Part shown: piece by piece, positions 62,393-64,000 of the stretch
How the letters are laid out: every line of letters begins with the position of its first letter
How positions within the stretch are numbered: position 1 is the first letter of the stretch
DNA from: Streptomyces capitiformicae
GTDB taxonomy: Bacteria > Actinomycetota > Actinomycetes > Streptomycetales > Streptomycetaceae
NCBI RefSeq assembly: GCF_002214185.1
Contig: NZ_CP022161.1
Location: 10,175,486 to 10,239,485, forward strand
DNA length: 64,000 nucleotides
Reading direction: 5' to 3'
Program-made: the position numbers and the translations under genes
Notes under the pieces: generated by a model
The model's input: the letters and a program-made list of their open reading frames with translations, nothing else
Database searches by the model: none
What the model was told of the DNA's origin: nothing

Positions 62393-63603
62393 CACACCTG
62401 CCTCAACGCCTGCAACGCCCGCCTCCCCACCTCCCGCCCGATCGGCAGCGAAGCGGTAGCCGCAGGTGACGGCGCGTTCAGCACGTGCACGGCCCGCGCC
62501 CCCTCCCGGATCAGGAAGTCATCCACCAGCGTCCCGTCCCGAAGCACGGCCTGGGCCCGCACCCCCGCCGCCGCAGGCACGAGATCCGCCTCGGAAACCC
62601 CGGGCAGCAGCCGCCGCACCGCCCCGGTGAACGCCCGCTTCGACACCGACCGCCGAAGCTCCCCGGCCCCGTACCGCCAGTGCCGCCGGGCTATCCGCCA
62701 GGACCCGGGCCATGCCAGCGTCGCCCCCAGCTCCCGCACCCGTACGGTCCCCCACCCGTACCCTTCCCGGGCCAGCGCGGGCACGGCATTGGGCCCTATG
62801 TGCACACCCCCGTCGATCCCCCGGGTCAGATGCACCCCGAGGAACGGAAACGCCGGATCCGGCACCGGATACACCAGCCCTCGCACCATCTCCGGCCGAG
62901 CGAGTTCGTAGTACTCCCCCCGGAACGGCACGATCCGCATGCCCGGCTCGTCCCCGGTCATCCGGGCCACCTCGTCGCACCGCAGCCCGGCGCAGTTCAC
63001 CAGCACCCGCCCCCGTACGACGTCACCGCGCCGGGTCCGTACGGCGACCCCGAGCGAGGCCCGCCGGTCGATCCGCTCGACCTCGGCCCCGTACCGGATC
63101 TCGGCTCCGGAGGCCGCGGCGAGCTGCCGCGCGACGCCGACGAAGTCGCAGATCCCGGTGGTCCCGACGTGTATGGCGGCGAGCCCGCGCACCTCCGGCT
63201 CGTACTCGGTGATCTGGGCGGGCCCCAGCTCCCGCACCGGAATCCCGTTCTCCCGCCCGCGCTGGACGAGGGCGTGCAGCCGTGGCAGTTCGGACCGTTC
63301 CGTCGCGACGATCAGCTTGCCGGTGACCGCGTGGGCGATCCCGTACTCGGCGCAGAACTTGACCATCTCGGCGGCGCCCTTGACCGCGTACCGCGCCTTC
63401 AGCGATCCGGGCCGGTAGTAGATCCCGCTGTGGATGACCCCGCTGTTCCGCCCGGTCTGGTGCCGGGCGGGTCCCGCTTCCTTCTCCAGCACGGTCACCC
63501 GCGTCCCCGGCGCGGCCCGTGTGATCGCATACGCCGTCGACAGCCCGACGATCCCACCGCCGACCACGAGCACGTCACAGTCGTACACGACCTGCCTCGA
63601 CAC
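62392..63603 (-). CDS. lhgO: L-2-hydroxyglutarate oxidase
   Basis: A 403-residue FAD enzyme: VLVVGGGIVGLSTAYAI (Rossmann), HQTGRNSGVIHSGIYYRPGS (LhgO signature with the FAD-contacting His), GTTGICDFVGVARQLA, and a C-terminal APSPAATASLPIGREV. It oxidises L-2-hydroxyglutarate to 2-oxoglutarate, a metabolite-repair reaction. GTG 63603 is chosen because GGGAGGTGGG precedes it and homology begins at once (VVYDCDVLVVGG); an ATG at 63621 is possible. The first tandem-repeat base overlaps its stop. Confidence 0.92.
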   Translation of the reverse strand: MSRQVVYDCDVLVVGGGIVGLSTAYAITRAAPGTRVTVLEKEAGPARHQTGRNSGVIHSGIYYRPGSLKARYAVKGAAEMVKFCAEYGIAHAVTGKLIVATERSELPRLHALVQRGRENGIPVRELGPAQITEYEPEVRGLAAIHVGTTGICDFVGVARQLAAASGAEIRYGAEVERIDRRASLGVAVRTRRGDVVRGRVLVNCAGLRCDEVARMTGDEPGMRIVPFRGEYYELARPEMVRGLVYPVPDPAFPFLGVHLTRGIDGGVHIGPNAVPALAREGYGWGTVRVRELGATLAWPGSWRIARRHWRYGAGELRRSVSKRAFTGAVRRLLPGVSEADLVPAAAGVRAQAVLRDGTLVDDFLIREGARAVHVLNAPSPAATASLPIGREVGRRALQALRQV

Positions 63604-63827
63604 GCACCCCACCTCCCGCATCCGATAGTGCACTGCACCACTGACAATGCCCTCAAACACGGAAGCCGTCTGCATGGCGCCGATCACGTTCTCGATGCCG
63701 GTCGTGCCCCAAAAGTGGCGCGGGGCCGTATCGGTTTGCGGCTCCGCCGCGTGGGCGCGAGCAACCACAAAGCACCCGAACTCGCCAAAACCACACAAAC
63801 CCGGCAGGCGATCAGGCGCCCAAAAAC
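63604..63827. repeat. Intergenic region with interspersed repeat (63715-63770)
   Basis: It contains the second copy of the GC-rich repeat also found at 52985-53040. The upstream promoter of the hydroxyglutarate oxidase should lie here but was not resolved. Confidence 0.6.
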
Positions 63828-64000
63828 CTACGCCGGCGTCATCAACAAGGGCCGCGCCCTCTCCCGCAGCTCAATGACCCGCGGCTCATCCCCATACGGC
63901 TCCAGCCGATGCAGAAGATCCTTCACGTACTCGGTGGTGCGAGCCGAGGAAATGCGCCCCGCGACCTCCACCGCCCGCACCCCCTGCTCGCACGCCGCAT
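63828..64000 (-). CDS. C-terminal end of a transcriptional regulator-like protein (partial)
   Basis: The minus-strand frame reads [20 protein letters not shown], then [20 protein letters not shown] and ends RPLLMTPA with TAG at 63828-63830. This tail, a helix with RTTEYVKDL followed by DEP-V-EL-ERARP, is characteristic of long Streptomyces XRE-type regulators with TPR-like C termini. The HTH is outside the window, so the call is tentative. Confidence 0.6.
   Translation of the reverse strand, partial: AACEQGVRAVEVAGRISSARTTEYVKDLLHRLEPYGDEPRVIELRERARPLLMTPA

Overview
The window reads as actinobacterial chromosome, almost certainly Streptomyces. It has very high GC with strong third-position GC, many GTG starts, GGAGG-type ribosome sites, Tat and lipoprotein exporters, LuxR/PucR/IclR/LacI-type regulation, and protein families characteristic of the genus (DUF5959, LamG plus Rhs wall proteins, DUF418 membrane proteins).

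Layout. 0-3.6 kb: end of a LysR-like regulator, a PH-domain membrane protein, an MmcQ/YjbR protein and a transketolase split into two subunits behind a MerR-type promoter. 3.6-22.2 kb: an accessory block. An intact tRNA-Pro(GGG) is followed at once by a 5'-truncated Rhs/YD-repeat gene ending in a HINT domain and an ADP-ribosyltransferase-like toxin, then a small candidate immunity gene and a DUF5959 gene. Next come the 3' half of a tRNA-Thr with its terminator (an integration scar), a frameshifted LamG secreted protein, and a full-length Rhs protein with a different (papain-like) toxin tip and its own candidate immunity gene. 22.4-28.8 kb: a DUF418 membrane protein, a two-component system, a small membrane protein and an MMPL exporter. 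29-41.2 kb: a catabolic cluster for an amine or amino acid (PucR regulator, class III aminotransferase, FAD/Fe-S dehydrogenase, semialdehyde dehydrogenase, two near-identical IclR regulators, sarcosine-oxidase-like enzyme, AstE/AspA-like deacylase). It ends abruptly in the first ~50 codons of an ABC solute-binding protein, fused by a deletion to the tail of another DUF418 gene.

41.8-49.3 kb: a GT39-like glycosyltransferase, then a poly-gamma-glutamate type operon (HAMP sensor, CapB/PgsB, CapC/PgsC, and an NlpC/P60-like protein whose catalytic Cys appears replaced by Ser). 49.4-58.3 kb: a plant-polysaccharide locus on the minus strand (ABC importer, GH74 xyloglucanase, GDSL hydrolase with ricin lectin), with LacI-type operators and decayed GH3 and beta-galactosidase remnants next to a broken IS1182-type transposase. 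58.4-64 kb: a DUF418 paralogue sharing an identical 84-bp upstream block with the copy at 22.6 kb, a PrsW protease, TrmB, an L-2-hydroxyglutarate oxidase, and the end of a regulator.

The most striking overall feature is the density of rearrangement scars: a toxin cassette abutting a tRNA, a tRNA-fragment attachment site, a gene-fusion deletion, three DUF418 copies or remnants, and decaying IS copies. No integrase, replication gene, CRISPR array or complete insertion sequence was found.
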